A DNA stretch of 9,573 nt. Source: Akkermansiaceae bacterium. GTDB taxonomy: Bacteria; Verrucomicrobiota; Verrucomicrobiia; Verrucomicrobiales; Akkermansiaceae. Every line of letters starts with the position of its first letter. Position 1 is the stretch's first letter. The DNA lies in the NCBI GenBank assembly GCA_018676385.1, contig JABHEX010000086.1, positions 1-9,573 of the forward strand. The letters are read 5' to 3'. Below are positions 1 to 7,415 of the stretch, in pieces. The position numbers and the translations under genes were made by a program. The notes below the pieces were generated by a model that was given only the letters and a program-made list of their open reading frames with translations, did no database searches and was not told where the DNA came from.

Positions 1-1661
1 AGCCCTTTGGCAATCATTTGTGTGCCAATGATGATATCGATTTTCCTCTGATGAAATTTTCTCAGTGTGTCGCGTAGCGCGTTCTTGCGCCTCATGGTGT
101 CGGTATCGATGCGCGCTACTTTTGCCTGTGGGAATACTTTTTCTAATACTTCCTCGACCTGTTCTGTGCCGTATCCTTGAAAGCGGATTGATGGGTCCTG
201 ACATTCGGGGCATTTTTTGGGTGTGATCGCCTGATGCCCACAGATGTGGCAGATAAGTCGTTGTTCGGAGCGGTGGTATGTCAGCGGTAGCGCGCAGTGG
301 CGGCATTCGCAGACGTGTCCGCAATTGCCGCATTGCAGTGAGCGGGAAAACCCACGCCGGTTTAGGAAAAGGATTACCTGTTCGCCCTCATTAAGTTTTT
401 TCTCCATATGGCCGCGGAGGGGATCGGAGAGAATCGTCGGGGCACCTTTGAATTTTTTGCCTTCGATACGCATGTCAATGATGCGGATAATTGGCAGCGA
501 CTGGCCGTCGGCGCGTTCTTCCAGTGTTAGTAATTCGTATTTTCCCGTCTCGGTATTATGAAATGATTCTAGAGATGGGGTAGCGGAGCCAAGTAACACA
601 GCGCACTGTTCAAAATGTCCACGTAACACGGCGAGGTCTCTGCCATGATAGCGCGGAGCGGTGTCTTGTTTGTAAGAGTTTTCGTGTTCTTCATCGACGA
701 TGATAATTCCCAGATTGGTGAGTGGGGCGAACACCGCGCTGCGGGCGCCGATGACTACCCTGGCTTCACCATTGCGGATGCGGTGCCATTCATCGTAGCG
801 TTCACCTTGGGAGAGGTTTGAGTGTAACACGGCAACCTGTTCTTGAATGGATGCAAAGCGTGATTTGAACCGTTGCACTGTCTGCGGCGTGAGGGAAATT
901 TCTGGGAGCATGACCAGCACGCTCTTACCGGCATCGAGACATCTCTGTGCGGCTTGCAGATAGACCTCGGTTTTACCTGATCCCGTGACGCCGTGCATCA
1001 GCATGGGTTTTTCAGGTTTTTCGATCTGTTTGAGGATCCGCACCATAGCAACTGCTTGGCCCTTGTTGAGTGTTAGTGGGTTGTCCTCAATAAATTCTTC
1101 ACCTTCGTCGGGGTCGCGTCTAACAGCTTCAGCTTCGAGTGTGACATAGCCGTTTTTTGTCAGAGCCTTGACCGATGCCGTGATTGATCCACCACCGAGG
1201 TCTTTGAGTGGCATGTGGCCACCGGCTGCTTCTAGCATGGCAAGAATGAGGTGTTGCCGGGGTGCGCGTTTGGATAGTTTCTCGAGTGTAACATCGTTGG
1301 GCTTTTCTGTTAAAATGACGATCTTGCGTGTTTTTTCCGAATGCGCTTCCTGTCGCACTGCCTCGGGAAGCAGCGCACGCATGACTAGCTCCATAGGGCT
1401 GCCATAATAATCGGCGATCCATTTGCCTAGCTTCATGAGCCTTGGAGTGATTAGCGGTTCTGGATCTATAAGTTCTGCAATATCACGAAGTGTGAAGTTG
1501 TTGGGTGTTTCCTTGGTTATATCGAGGATAGTTCCCGTGGAGTTGCGGTTTCGCAGGGGAATTTTTACCCGGCATCCAGCACGTGCATCCATGCCCTCTG
1601 GAATGGCGTAATCAAACACCAGTTCGGAAGGGCCGTCGATTAGGACTCGGGCTGCTGACAT
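1..1661 (-). CDS. priA: Primosomal protein N' (replication restart DNA helicase PriA), C-terminus cut by window edge
   Basis: PriA is a superfamily 2 3'-5' helicase that binds stalled forks and reloads the replisome in the cytoplasm. I translated the minus strand by hand: 553 codons stay open from an ATG at 1661 to the left edge. The N-terminal part (about 1-105) looks like the PriA DNA-binding domain. Walker A GVTGSGKT lies at residues 224-231, the DEEH box at 323-326 and GSATPS at 358-363. The zinc-binding insertion has the expected cysteine pairs at 444/447, 453/456, 471/474 and 484/487, with one extra Cys at 451. GYGTEQ is at 496-501, and the conserved GTQMIAKG (546-553) is the last thing before the edge. 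About 180-200 residues are probably missing, judging from usual PriA length. An in-frame TAA four codons upstream makes this ATG the first possible Met; no strong ribosome-binding site precedes it. The gene is divergent from the sigma factor gene. Identification is secure. Confidence 0.97.
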   Translation of the reverse strand, partial: MSAARVLIDGPSELVFDYAIPEGMDARAGCRVKIPLRNRNSTGTILDITKETPNNFTLRDIAELIDPEPLITPRLMKLGKWIADYYGSPMELVMRALLPEAVRQEAHSEKTRKIVILTEKPNDVTLEKLSKRAPRQHLILAMLEAAGGHMPLKDLGGGSITASVKALTKNGYVTLEAEAVRRDPDEGEEFIEDNPLTLNKGQAVAMVRILKQIEKPEKPMLMHGVTGSGKTEVYLQAAQRCLDAGKSVLVMLPEISLTPQTVQRFKSRFASIQEQVAVLHSNLSQGERYDEWHRIRNGEARVVIGARSAVFAPLTNLGIIIVDEEHENSYKQDTAPRYHGRDLAVLRGHFEQCAVLLGSATPSLESFHNTETGKYELLTLEERADGQSLPIIRIIDMRIEGKKFKGAPTILSDPLRGHMEKKLNEGEQVILFLNRRGFSRSLQCGNCGHVCECRHCALPLTYHRSEQRLICHICGHQAITPKKCPECQDPSIRFQGYGTEQVEEVLEKVFPQAKVARIDTDTMRRKNALRDTLRKFHQRKIDIIIGTQMIAKG

Positions 1662-1767
1662 AAGGGGGTTTTAAGCCTTAAGTTATAAACTCCAAATACC
1701 AAATCTGAAATTTAACTGAAAAATGTGTCACAAATTCTCGCTGTATTGCCAAATAAGGGTGAAGATT
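1662..1767. promoter_or_regulatory. Divergent intergenic region between priA and the ECF sigma factor
   Basis: These 106 AT-rich bases must hold the promoters of both divergent genes. Visible elements are an 11-base dyad TTAAG-C-CTTAA at 1671-1681, a TATAAA at 1684-1689 that resembles a -10 box, and a 9-base dyad TGTG-T-CACA at 1724-1732. None has a convincing partner -35 box at standard spacing, so no exact promoter is called. If the sigma factor controls itself, as many ECF factors do, its recognition site would be here. Confidence 0.45.
1755..1759 (+). promoter_or_regulatory. Ribosome-binding site that fixes the sigma factor start
   Basis: AAGGG lies eight bases upstream of the ATG at 1768. 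The alternative in-frame ATG at 1723 has no purine-rich sequence before it, so this site supports the shorter, 182-residue sigma factor. Confidence 0.55.
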
Positions 1768-2316
1768 ATGCAAGCTGTGGATAAATTACCAACAAATCAA
1801 CCCGCTGACCGCAGGGCGTTCAGCGTTCTCGCCAAAGAGCACCATCGTAGTCTGCTTGCCTATGCGCAAGCCTTAACCAAGGAATCGCACACCTCGCGGG
1901 ACATTGTGCAAGATGCCTTTGTGGTTGCTTGGCGCAATTTAGAAACCTTTGACGTAACCCGGGATTTTGGGTCGTGGATGCGAGGAATCGTTCGTAACAA
2001 ATGGCGTGAATTCCAGCGTAAGAGCACAAGGCAGGTTGTTGTTGATGACGATGTGCTCGAGTGTCTCGAAGCCGATGCGCAGCAGTGGGATGGCTTGATC
2101 TTACACGGGGGTGTTTTTAATCGGTTGGAAAAGTGCCTCAAGAAACTTCCTGAAAACCTCGCTGAGGCGGTGAGGGCTTTTTATTATGATGAATTAAGCG
2201 GTCAAGAAGCGGCCGATGTTTTGTGTGTGTCAGGTGCCACCCTTCGCAAGCGGTTAGAGCGAGCGCGGGGTGGCCTGCGTGACTGTTTGCAGGCCGGATC
2301 TAACTCTGAGATATAA
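1768..2316 (+). CDS. ECF-type sigma-70 family RNA polymerase sigma factor
   Basis: A 182-residue protein of typical size for an extracytoplasmic-function sigma factor, which directs RNA polymerase to a small regulon, usually in response to a cell-envelope or external signal. Region 2 spans about residues 18-85, with the core DIVQDAFVVAWRNL (45-58) and FGSWMRGIVRNKWREF (67-82). A variable linker follows, then region 4 (about 118-174), with the helix-turn-helix around ELSGQEAADVLCVSGATLRKRLERAR. No region 3 or other extra domain is visible. The overall pattern resembles the ECF group seen in Rhodopirellula and Verrucomicrobium, but I cannot assign a subgroup without an alignment. The ATG at 1768 was preferred over 1723 because of the AAGGG eight bases upstream and because the extra 15 residues look unlike a sigma N-terminus. 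The gene is followed after 22 bases by a membrane VWA protein on the same strand, a likely regulatory partner. Confidence 0.92.
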   Translation: MQAVDKLPTNQPADRRAFSVLAKEHHRSLLAYAQALTKESHTSRDIVQDAFVVAWRNLETFDVTRDFGSWMRGIVRNKWREFQRKSTRQVVVDDDVLECLEADAQQWDGLILHGGVFNRLEKCLKKLPENLAEAVRAFYYDELSGQEAADVLCVSGATLRKRLERARGGLRDCLQAGSNSEI

Positions 2317-2338
2317 AAATGTTAAATTTCTAAAAAAG

Positions 2339-4393
2339 ATGAAAAAAGAAAACCAAATGATAGATGCTCTGCTTAAGGAGCATGCTCGTAATAAATGCGC
2401 TGATGATAGTGATTTTTTAAAATCCTTGGAAGGACGTCTAGATGCTGAGGAGAATATAATATCCGTCATTGAGCCATCAGTGAAAAGGCGTGGTTATGGT
2501 ATTGCTGCTGGAGTAGCTGCTACACTTGTGGTGGGTGCAATTGGAGTTGCCCACTTTACCAAGGATGCTGGTTTTGGTGAGCAGATTGCTATGAATGAAA
2601 TACCGCCGACCATAAGTGAAGGTTTAGGGCAAGGAGCATCGGTAGCGCTTGAGCATACAGCGCCAACTGGCGTGAAAGAAGAGATTCGGAAACAAGATAA
2701 TCAAAAGCCAAAGCTTTTATCAAATGACGTTGTGCCTGATAAGTTGGCTAGTGCTAGTGCTAGTCGAATGCAAACCAAAGGTTGGGCAAAAACTAGATTT
2801 GAAATTAAGCCCTCAAAATCGGGTAGTCAATCTCGAGGAAGTTTATTGGGTCATAGGATGACATTAGAGGCCGGAGAGGTTGCCAATATAAGAATCAATA
2901 AAGATACACATCATGACTTTTATCTTAATTTGGGCAGATCTCCTAAGGCCCCGTCAGTAATCGGTGATCGTTATGGAGCACTTACCGATAATGCCTTCAA
3001 ATCCCCATGGAAAGAACCGCTATCCACATTTTCCGTGGATGTGGACACCGCATCCTATACCAATGTTCGCCGCATGATCCAAAGTGGGAAGGTAGTGCCA
3101 AAAGATGCTGTAAGGATCGAGGAAATGATTAACTACTTTTCCTACGATTACCCACAGCCTGAAGGGAAGCACCCTTTCAGTGTGAATGTGGAAACGGCAT
3201 CGTGCCCATGGAATGAAAAACACCGACTTGTGAAGGTGGGGCTCAAAGGTAAGGACATCATCCGTGAGAAGCGTCCTGCCACAAACCTTGTTTTCCTGCT
3301 CGATGTCTCCGGTTCCATGAACCGCCAAGACAAGCTGCCGCTGCTTGTTGATTCGATGAAGATTCTGCTCAAGGAACTTAATGCAGACGATTCTGTTAGT
3401 ATTGTCGTGTATGCCGGCGCTCAGGGCGTTGCGCTAGACCCGACCTACGTTAACGATGAGGGACGTAAGGCGATCCTCAAGTCACTTGAAAGCATGCACT
3501 CTGGCGGATCAACCAATGGTGGTGCGGGAATCGCTCTTGCCTACAAAATGGCGAAAAAGCATTTTGTTAAAGGTGGCGTCAATCGCGTGATTCTAGGCAC
3601 GGATGGAGACTTCAATGTAGGCGTTACTGGTGACGAATCACTTGTAAGTATGGTCGAGCGAGAGGCAAAGAGCGGGGTCTTTCTCAGCGTGCTTGGGTTC
3701 GGTCAGGGCAATCTGAACGATTCCATGTTAGAAAAAATTACCAATAAGGGAAATGGCAACTATTTTTACATCGATAGCCTGCGCGAAGGCCGTAAGGTGT
3801 TTCTGGATGACATGATGGGGAACATGGTTGCCATCGCTAAGGATGTAAAAATCCAGATTGAGTTTAATCCATCAAAGGTGAGCAGTTATCGTTTGATCGG
3901 CTATGCTAACAGAATGCTCAAAAAAGAGGATTTTAAGAATAAGCTGATCGATGCCGGTGAAATCGGGGCAGGCCATACCGTCACTGCTCTTTATGAGATC
4001 GTTCCTGGCAACGCGGCCGAAGCGGCTCCAGAAGTTGATGAACTGAAGTATCAGAAAAGTAAACCTCAACCTAAGCCGGTTGGTCGTAAGGTGGTGGATA
4101 GCCCAGAAATGATGACCGTGAAGCTCGCTTACAAGCAGCCGGAGGCAACCAAGGAAACCGAGAGCACCTATTTTAGTAAGGCTGTGGTCGATGGTAAGAA
4201 AACCTGGCAGCAGGCAAGTGAAGACTTTAAGTTTAGCTCCGGCGTCGCACTCTTCGGGATGCTTCAGCGTCAGAGCGAGTATGCAGGGCAGGGGAACTAC
4301 GCGCTAGTTCGGAAGCTTGCCGAGCATGGTCGTGGCGAAGACGAAAAAGGCCACCGCACTGAATTCTCTGACATCGTAAGAAAGTTAAAGTAG
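2339..4393 (+). CDS. Membrane-anchored von Willebrand factor A protein, YfbK type
   Basis: A 684-residue protein. A short charged N-terminus (1-48) is followed by a KRR cluster (49-51) and one hydrophobic segment (about 53-73), which predicts N-terminus in, C-terminus out. A low-complexity linker (about 74-219) comes next, then the vWF_A N-terminal region (about 220-307, FSVDVDTASY at 231-240). The VWA domain follows with an intact MIDAS: DVSGS at 322-326, Thr392 in GGSTNGG, and Asp422 in GTDGD. The C-terminal part (about 500-682) matches the YfbK C-terminal domain (DUF3520). VWA domains bind protein partners through a divalent metal; the partner here is unknown. The position 22 bases after an ECF sigma factor, with a small cytoplasmic head and a TM helix, suggests a role in controlling that factor, but no known anti-sigma motif was recognised. 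The start could be ATG 2339 or ATG 2357; a GTG at 2270 inside the sigma gene is unlikely. The linker region is AT-richer than the rest. Confidence 0.9.
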   Translation: MKKENQMIDALLKEHARNKCADDSDFLKSLEGRLDAEENIISVIEPSVKRRGYGIAAGVAATLVVGAIGVAHFTKDAGFGEQIAMNEIPPTISEGLGQGASVALEHTAPTGVKEEIRKQDNQKPKLLSNDVVPDKLASASASRMQTKGWAKTRFEIKPSKSGSQSRGSLLGHRMTLEAGEVANIRINKDTHHDFYLNLGRSPKAPSVIGDRYGALTDNAFKSPWKEPLSTFSVDVDTASYTNVRRMIQSGKVVPKDAVRIEEMINYFSYDYPQPEGKHPFSVNVETASCPWNEKHRLVKVGLKGKDIIREKRPATNLVFLLDVSGSMNRQDKLPLLVDSMKILLKELNADDSVSIVVYAGAQGVALDPTYVNDEGRKAILKSLESMHSGGSTNGGAGIALAYKMAKKHFVKGGVNRVILGTDGDFNVGVTGDESLVSMVEREAKSGVFLSVLGFGQGNLNDSMLEKITNKGNGNYFYIDSLREGRKVFLDDMMGNMVAIAKDVKIQIEFNPSKVSSYRLIGYANRMLKKEDFKNKLIDAGEIGAGHTVTALYEIVPGNAAEAAPEVDELKYQKSKPQPKPVGRKVVDSPEMMTVKLAYKQPEATKETESTYFSKAVVDGKKTWQQASEDFKFSSGVALFGMLQRQSEYAGQGNYALVRKLAEHGRGEDEKGHRTEFSDIVRKLK
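2747..2764 (+). repeat. Three tandem GCTAGT hexamers inside the VWA gene
   Basis: Three perfect consecutive copies of GCTAGT encode Ala-Ser three times in the linker between the membrane segment and the VWA region. Six-base units keep the frame, so a change in copy number would alter linker length without breaking the protein. Confidence 0.85.
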
Positions 4394-4437
4394 GAAAATC
4401 CGTTATGCTGCCGTGATGTTGACCCGAATAAATCGAT

Positions 4438-4482
4438 TGATTGAGTAGTGGTTGGTTGCAGCCAATCCGCCCAACTCAATCA
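4438..4482. terminator. Hairpin in the convergent junction between the VWA and phospholipase D genes
   Basis: A perfect 9-base stem pairs TGATTGAGT (4438-4446) with ACTCAATCA (4474-4482). Inside it a second stem pairs GG-TTGG (4450-4455) with CCAA-T-CC (4462-4468), with one bulged T. The right arm includes the stop codon of the phospholipase D gene (4480-4482, minus strand). The position between two converging stops fits a bidirectional terminator. The T tract after the stem is poor on both sides, so intrinsic termination is uncertain. The remaining bases from 4394 to 4437 show nothing recognisable. Confidence 0.45.
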
Positions 4483-5742
4483 CAACTTTCTAATCAAAAA
4501 GCACCCGACCTTGGCGGCGAGCAATCGCCACCAAGGTCGTTTGATTTTCCAGTCGTCGCCCACCGGATCAGATAGCGACAGATCGTTTTTCCACTGTTGA
4601 TTTAATGCTGCTACAGTATCCTCATCGAAGACAACAATGGCGGCTTCGGAGTTCATTAGCACTGAGAGTATATCGAAGTTGCTTGAGCCAATCACGGCAA
4701 TATTGTCGTCCACTACCATTGTCTTGGCATGTAACACCGGCCCGAGGTATTCAATTAGCCTGACGCCCTTGGAGAGCATTTTTGGATAAAGCCCCTCTCG
4801 CAGATAATCGACAATTTTCACGTCTGAATCTCTGGGTAATAATGCGGAGACATTGACGCCCCGTGTACACGCCTCGTAAACAGCTTTTCGTAAACGTTTG
4901 GGCGGCGCAAAGTAGGGCATTGTCATGCGGACAGAATGTTGCGCTTGCGCAAGATGAACAGAGAAGAGCCTGCGGATTTCTTTTTGACTACTAAATCGTT
5001 GGCTGCCGATTACAATGCAGCGACAACCATAACCATTTTTATTATCAGGTTTGGCATGGGTTTTATCCGCTGCATTATCGGGAGAGGAGGGAGGAGGCTG
5101 TGGGTTAATTTTTTCTCCTGTGGCATACTGCCAACTCGCCAGGAACAACCTATTCATATGTTTGGCTGCCGGGCCGATGACTTTACAATGGGTATCGCGC
5201 CATGCGGAGTCGGCGCTGTATTTTTCCGACCATTGGTCAGAAATATTCATACCGCCTGTAAAACACGCCATTCCGTCGATAACCAAATTTTTTCGATGGT
5301 TTCTGCCAAGGAGGCCGCAGCGTTTTCGCCAGAATACGATCGGACGAAATTCCACCACAGTCACGCCTGCGTCTCTCATTTTTGCCCACTGGATATTATC
5401 GGTTTCTAGTGAGCCAATCGCATCGTAGAGCACTCTTACAGGGACTCCTTCACTGGCTTTTTGCGATAAGGCACTGGCAAAATGTGATCCAATGTTATCT
5501 GCGAGGAACATATACATTTCCAGATGTACAAAGTGTTTGGCGTTGCTTATAGCAAGGAGCATTGCGTCAAATGCTTCATCGCCATCGAAGTAGGTTTTTA
5601 CGCGGTTTCCCTCACTGGTGCCGCCATGTTTTACGCGCGAAAGCTCACGGGTTAGACGATCACGCCACACAGAGACCTTCCCCTTGATGTGTGCGCTAAT
5701 AATTCTTGAATTGAGAGCCATACTATTTTGGTTATAAACCAT
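4480..5742 (-). CDS. Phospholipase D superfamily protein, cardiolipin synthase-like
   Basis: A 420-residue protein with two phospholipase D domains. The HKD motifs are both intact: HRKNLVID (His149, Lys151, Asp156) followed by GGMNISD, and HAKTMVVDD (His338, Lys340, Asp345) followed by GSSNFD. This arrangement, together with the first-domain start FDGDEAFDAMLLAI and LEMYMF, fits bacterial cardiolipin synthases and related phosphatidyltransferases. These join phosphatidyl groups to make cardiolipin at the inner membrane. There are no N-terminal membrane helices, so it resembles the ClsB-type layout more than ClsA. A Pro/Asp-rich linker (about 210-237) separates the domains, and the C-terminal tail (WWRLLAAKVGCFLIRKL) is basic and hydrophobic, which could hold the protein to the membrane. 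The start at 5742 is the first Met; Met8 (5721) is possible and neither has a clear ribosome-binding site. It stands alone, convergent with the VWA gene and divergent from the antiporter gene. The exact substrate is not provable from sequence. Confidence 0.88.
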   Translation of the reverse strand: MVYNQNSMALNSRIISAHIKGKVSVWRDRLTRELSRVKHGGTSEGNRVKTYFDGDEAFDAMLLAISNAKHFVHLEMYMFLADNIGSHFASALSQKASEGVPVRVLYDAIGSLETDNIQWAKMRDAGVTVVEFRPIVFWRKRCGLLGRNHRKNLVIDGMACFTGGMNISDQWSEKYSADSAWRDTHCKVIGPAAKHMNRLFLASWQYATGEKINPQPPPSSPDNAADKTHAKPDNKNGYGCRCIVIGSQRFSSQKEIRRLFSVHLAQAQHSVRMTMPYFAPPKRLRKAVYEACTRGVNVSALLPRDSDVKIVDYLREGLYPKMLSKGVRLIEYLGPVLHAKTMVVDDNIAVIGSSNFDILSVLMNSEAAIVVFDEDTVAALNQQWKNDLSLSDPVGDDWKIKRPWWRLLAAKVGCFLIRKL

Positions 5743-5807
5743 TTTTCAGCAGATTGCCAGTAAGCCTTGCCATGGTGTCTGGCTATGCTATGCAAATGCA
5801 ACACATC
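5743..5807. promoter_or_regulatory. Divergent intergenic region between the phospholipase D and antiporter genes
   Basis: About 65 bases separate the two divergent starts and should contain both promoters. TTGCCA occurs twice, at 5754-5759 and 5767-5772, 13 bases apart, and a TATGCT lies at 5784-5789. The spacings do not match a standard promoter, so none is called. If translation of the permease begins at a TTG at 5754, the gap shrinks to 11 bases. Confidence 0.35.
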
Positions 5808-7415
5808 ATGACCAAGACCTTACGCATCCTCCTTCTGACGTTACTTGTATCCATTCCTACTGCCATGGCGGCCGGTGCCGCGGAGCCGGTGCCGTTTCAA
5901 GAGAACATGAAACAATTTCCTGCCGAGGAAAGGGCCGCTGAGATTAATGGGATTTGGGGTAAAATAAGCTACCGCGCCGGGCAGGAACCATTCCTCCTAG
6001 TGGCGACAATCATCTTTATCCTCGCTATCGCGCATACATTTTTTGCGGTGCCTTTGACGAAATATTCTCACAAATTACAGCATGAGCACGATGCGCGAAT
6101 TCGTAAAATGAAAGATGCGTCTGGTGAGTCGGCTTTAGCTGGTGACATGGTTTGCTTCAAAGCGACATTTTTCCACTTCCTCGGTGAAATAGAGGCGATT
6201 TTTGGTATTTGGGTGCTGGTACTCATCGGAGCAATAATGAGTTTTTATGACGTGGGAACGGTGCAAAACTATATTTCTGGAGTCAATTTTACCGAGCCAA
6301 TGTTTGTGGTGATTATCATGGCTCTGGCGTCTACCCGTCCCGTATTACGCTTCGCTGAAAACTGCCTGAGTTTTTTTGCTAGATTTGGAAAGGAAACACC
6401 TGCCGCATGGTGGTTATCTATCCTAATTGTAGCTCCAATCCTTGGTTCGTTTATTACCGAGCCTGGTGCGATGACTATCGCTGCGATGTTGCTGGCGAAA
6501 AAATTCTACAAGTTAAAACCTAGTCCTAAACTTGCCTATGGTACGCTTGGGCTGCTGTTTGTTAATATTTCTGTTGGCGGGGTGTTGACTAACTTTGCGG
6601 CACCTCCCGTGCTGATGGTGGCACAGAAGTGGGGGCTTTCTACGCCTGAAATGTTGATGCATTTTGGGGATAAGGCGATTGTAGGCATTCTGCTTTCCAC
6701 AGGGCTATACTTCGCTGTTTTTCGTAAGGAGCTTGATCAGCTAGCATCACGCCTCGCCGACCATGATGGTGATGGAAAAGGTGACCTACAAGACGATCAT
6801 GATCGTCCAATCCCGGTCTGGATTACAGTGACGCATTTATTTTTTATGGCTTGGACAGTCTTTTTTGCTCACACACCTGCGCTGTTTTTTGGTGGATTTC
6901 TCTTCTTTTTGGCATTTCGTCAAGGAACGGCGCACCACCAGACTGACGTGCAGCTCCGTGGGCCGATTCTCGTTGGTTTTTTCCTAGCAGGGCTGGTGAT
7001 TCATGGTGGGCTTCAAGGCTGGTGGCTAGAGCCAATCATAACTAGCTTAGATGAGTGGCCGGTATTTGTCGGCTCTGTAGTCTTGACCTCTTTTAATGAT
7101 AATGCAGCGATCACTTTTCTGGCGAGCCAAGTGAGCGGGCTTGGTTCGGACATCAAGTATGCCATTCTTGCTGGTGCTGTATGTGGTGGTGGTCTTACCG
7201 TGATTGCCAACGCGCCCAACCCTGCTGGGCAAGCACTGCTTGCGCGCTTTTTTGGTGATGGTGTATCACCTGGTAAGTTACTCATGGGAGCCTTCATTCC
7301 AACGGTGATCGTTTCCTTGGTGATGATGCTCTTCCCTGATCCCACTGTGGGCGACATCTTTGATGAAGAGAAACCTAAGATAGAAGAAACAGCTGAAAAG
7401 AAAGCAACAGACTAA
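5808..7415 (+). CDS. Putative Na+/H+ antiporter, ion-transporter (IT) superfamily-like permease
   Basis: A polytopic membrane protein of 535 residues with many hydrophobic segments. It begins with a likely signal peptide (MTKTLRILLLTLL… ending near AMAAGAAE, about 1-25), then a segment at about 62-80. Conserved-looking motifs are GSFITEPGAM (213-222), SFNDNAAITFLASQV (428-442) and VIANAPNPAGQALL (465-478). The NDNAA and NAPNPAG pair is like that of the putative Na+/H+ antiporter family (Pfam Na_H_antiport) and distantly like NhaD and arsenite permeases. It would exchange Na+ for H+ across the inner membrane; ion specificity is inferred. An unusual acidic loop, DHDGDGKGDLQDDHD (318-332), sits between two membrane segments. 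The C-terminus is a charged tail rich in Glu and Lys. ATG 5808 was chosen because it starts the signal peptide; upstream in-frame starts (TTG 5754, ATG 5772) add a non-hydrophobic extension. None has a good ribosome-binding site. The stop overlaps the next gene by one base. Confidence 0.85.
   Translation: MTKTLRILLLTLLVSIPTAMAAGAAEPVPFQENMKQFPAEERAAEINGIWGKISYRAGQEPFLLVATIIFILAIAHTFFAVPLTKYSHKLQHEHDARIRKMKDASGESALAGDMVCFKATFFHFLGEIEAIFGIWVLVLIGAIMSFYDVGTVQNYISGVNFTEPMFVVIIMALASTRPVLRFAENCLSFFARFGKETPAAWWLSILIVAPILGSFITEPGAMTIAAMLLAKKFYKLKPSPKLAYGTLGLLFVNISVGGVLTNFAAPPVLMVAQKWGLSTPEMLMHFGDKAIVGILLSTGLYFAVFRKELDQLASRLADHDGDGKGDLQDDHDRPIPVWITVTHLFFMAWTVFFAHTPALFFGGFLFFLAFRQGTAHHQTDVQLRGPILVGFFLAGLVIHGGLQGWWLEPIITSLDEWPVFVGSVVLTSFNDNAAITFLASQVSGLGSDIKYAILAGAVCGGGLTVIANAPNPAGQALLARFFGDGVSPGKLLMGAFIPTVIVSLVMMLFPDPTVGDIFDEEKPKIEETAEKKATD
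6759..6803 (+). other. Region encoding an aspartate-rich calcium-loop-like segment in the antiporter
   Basis: The codons give the pattern DxDGDGxxDxxD, extended by DHD. It resembles calcium-binding loops of the dockerin, EF-hand or thrombospondin type 3 kind. Position 8 of the EF-hand pattern is Gly instead of the usual hydrophobic residue, so a true EF-hand is unlikely. No second such loop was seen in the protein. Confidence 0.6.

Noticed and set aside
244..561. A 105-codon plus-strand open frame.
   Set aside because: It is antisense to priA across its helicase/zinc region; the priA motifs on the other strand are unmistakable.
1724..1732. TGTGTCACA as a CRP/FNR-type site.
   Set aside because: The half-sites are separated by one base instead of the usual spacing, so it does not match those operators.
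1723..1767. Extended start for the sigma factor at ATG 1723.
   Set aside because: No ribosome-binding site and an N-terminal extension unlike sigma factors; ATG 1768 has AAGGG at good distance.
2270..2338. GTG start for the VWA protein inside the sigma factor gene.
   Set aside because: It would overlap the sigma coding sequence by 47 bases, and the extra residues look like an out-of-frame reading of its end.
593..4737. Heptamer GTAACAC repeated at 593, 623, 824 and 4731, considered as an uptake or motif signal.
   Set aside because: All four fall in minus-strand coding DNA and arise from Val-Leu codons GTG TTA followed by C, so codon preference explains them.
4936..5428. Two open frames of 157 and 125 codons on the plus strand.
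   Set aside because: They lie antisense within the phospholipase D gene, overlap each other in different frames, and their translations show no domain or plausible start context.
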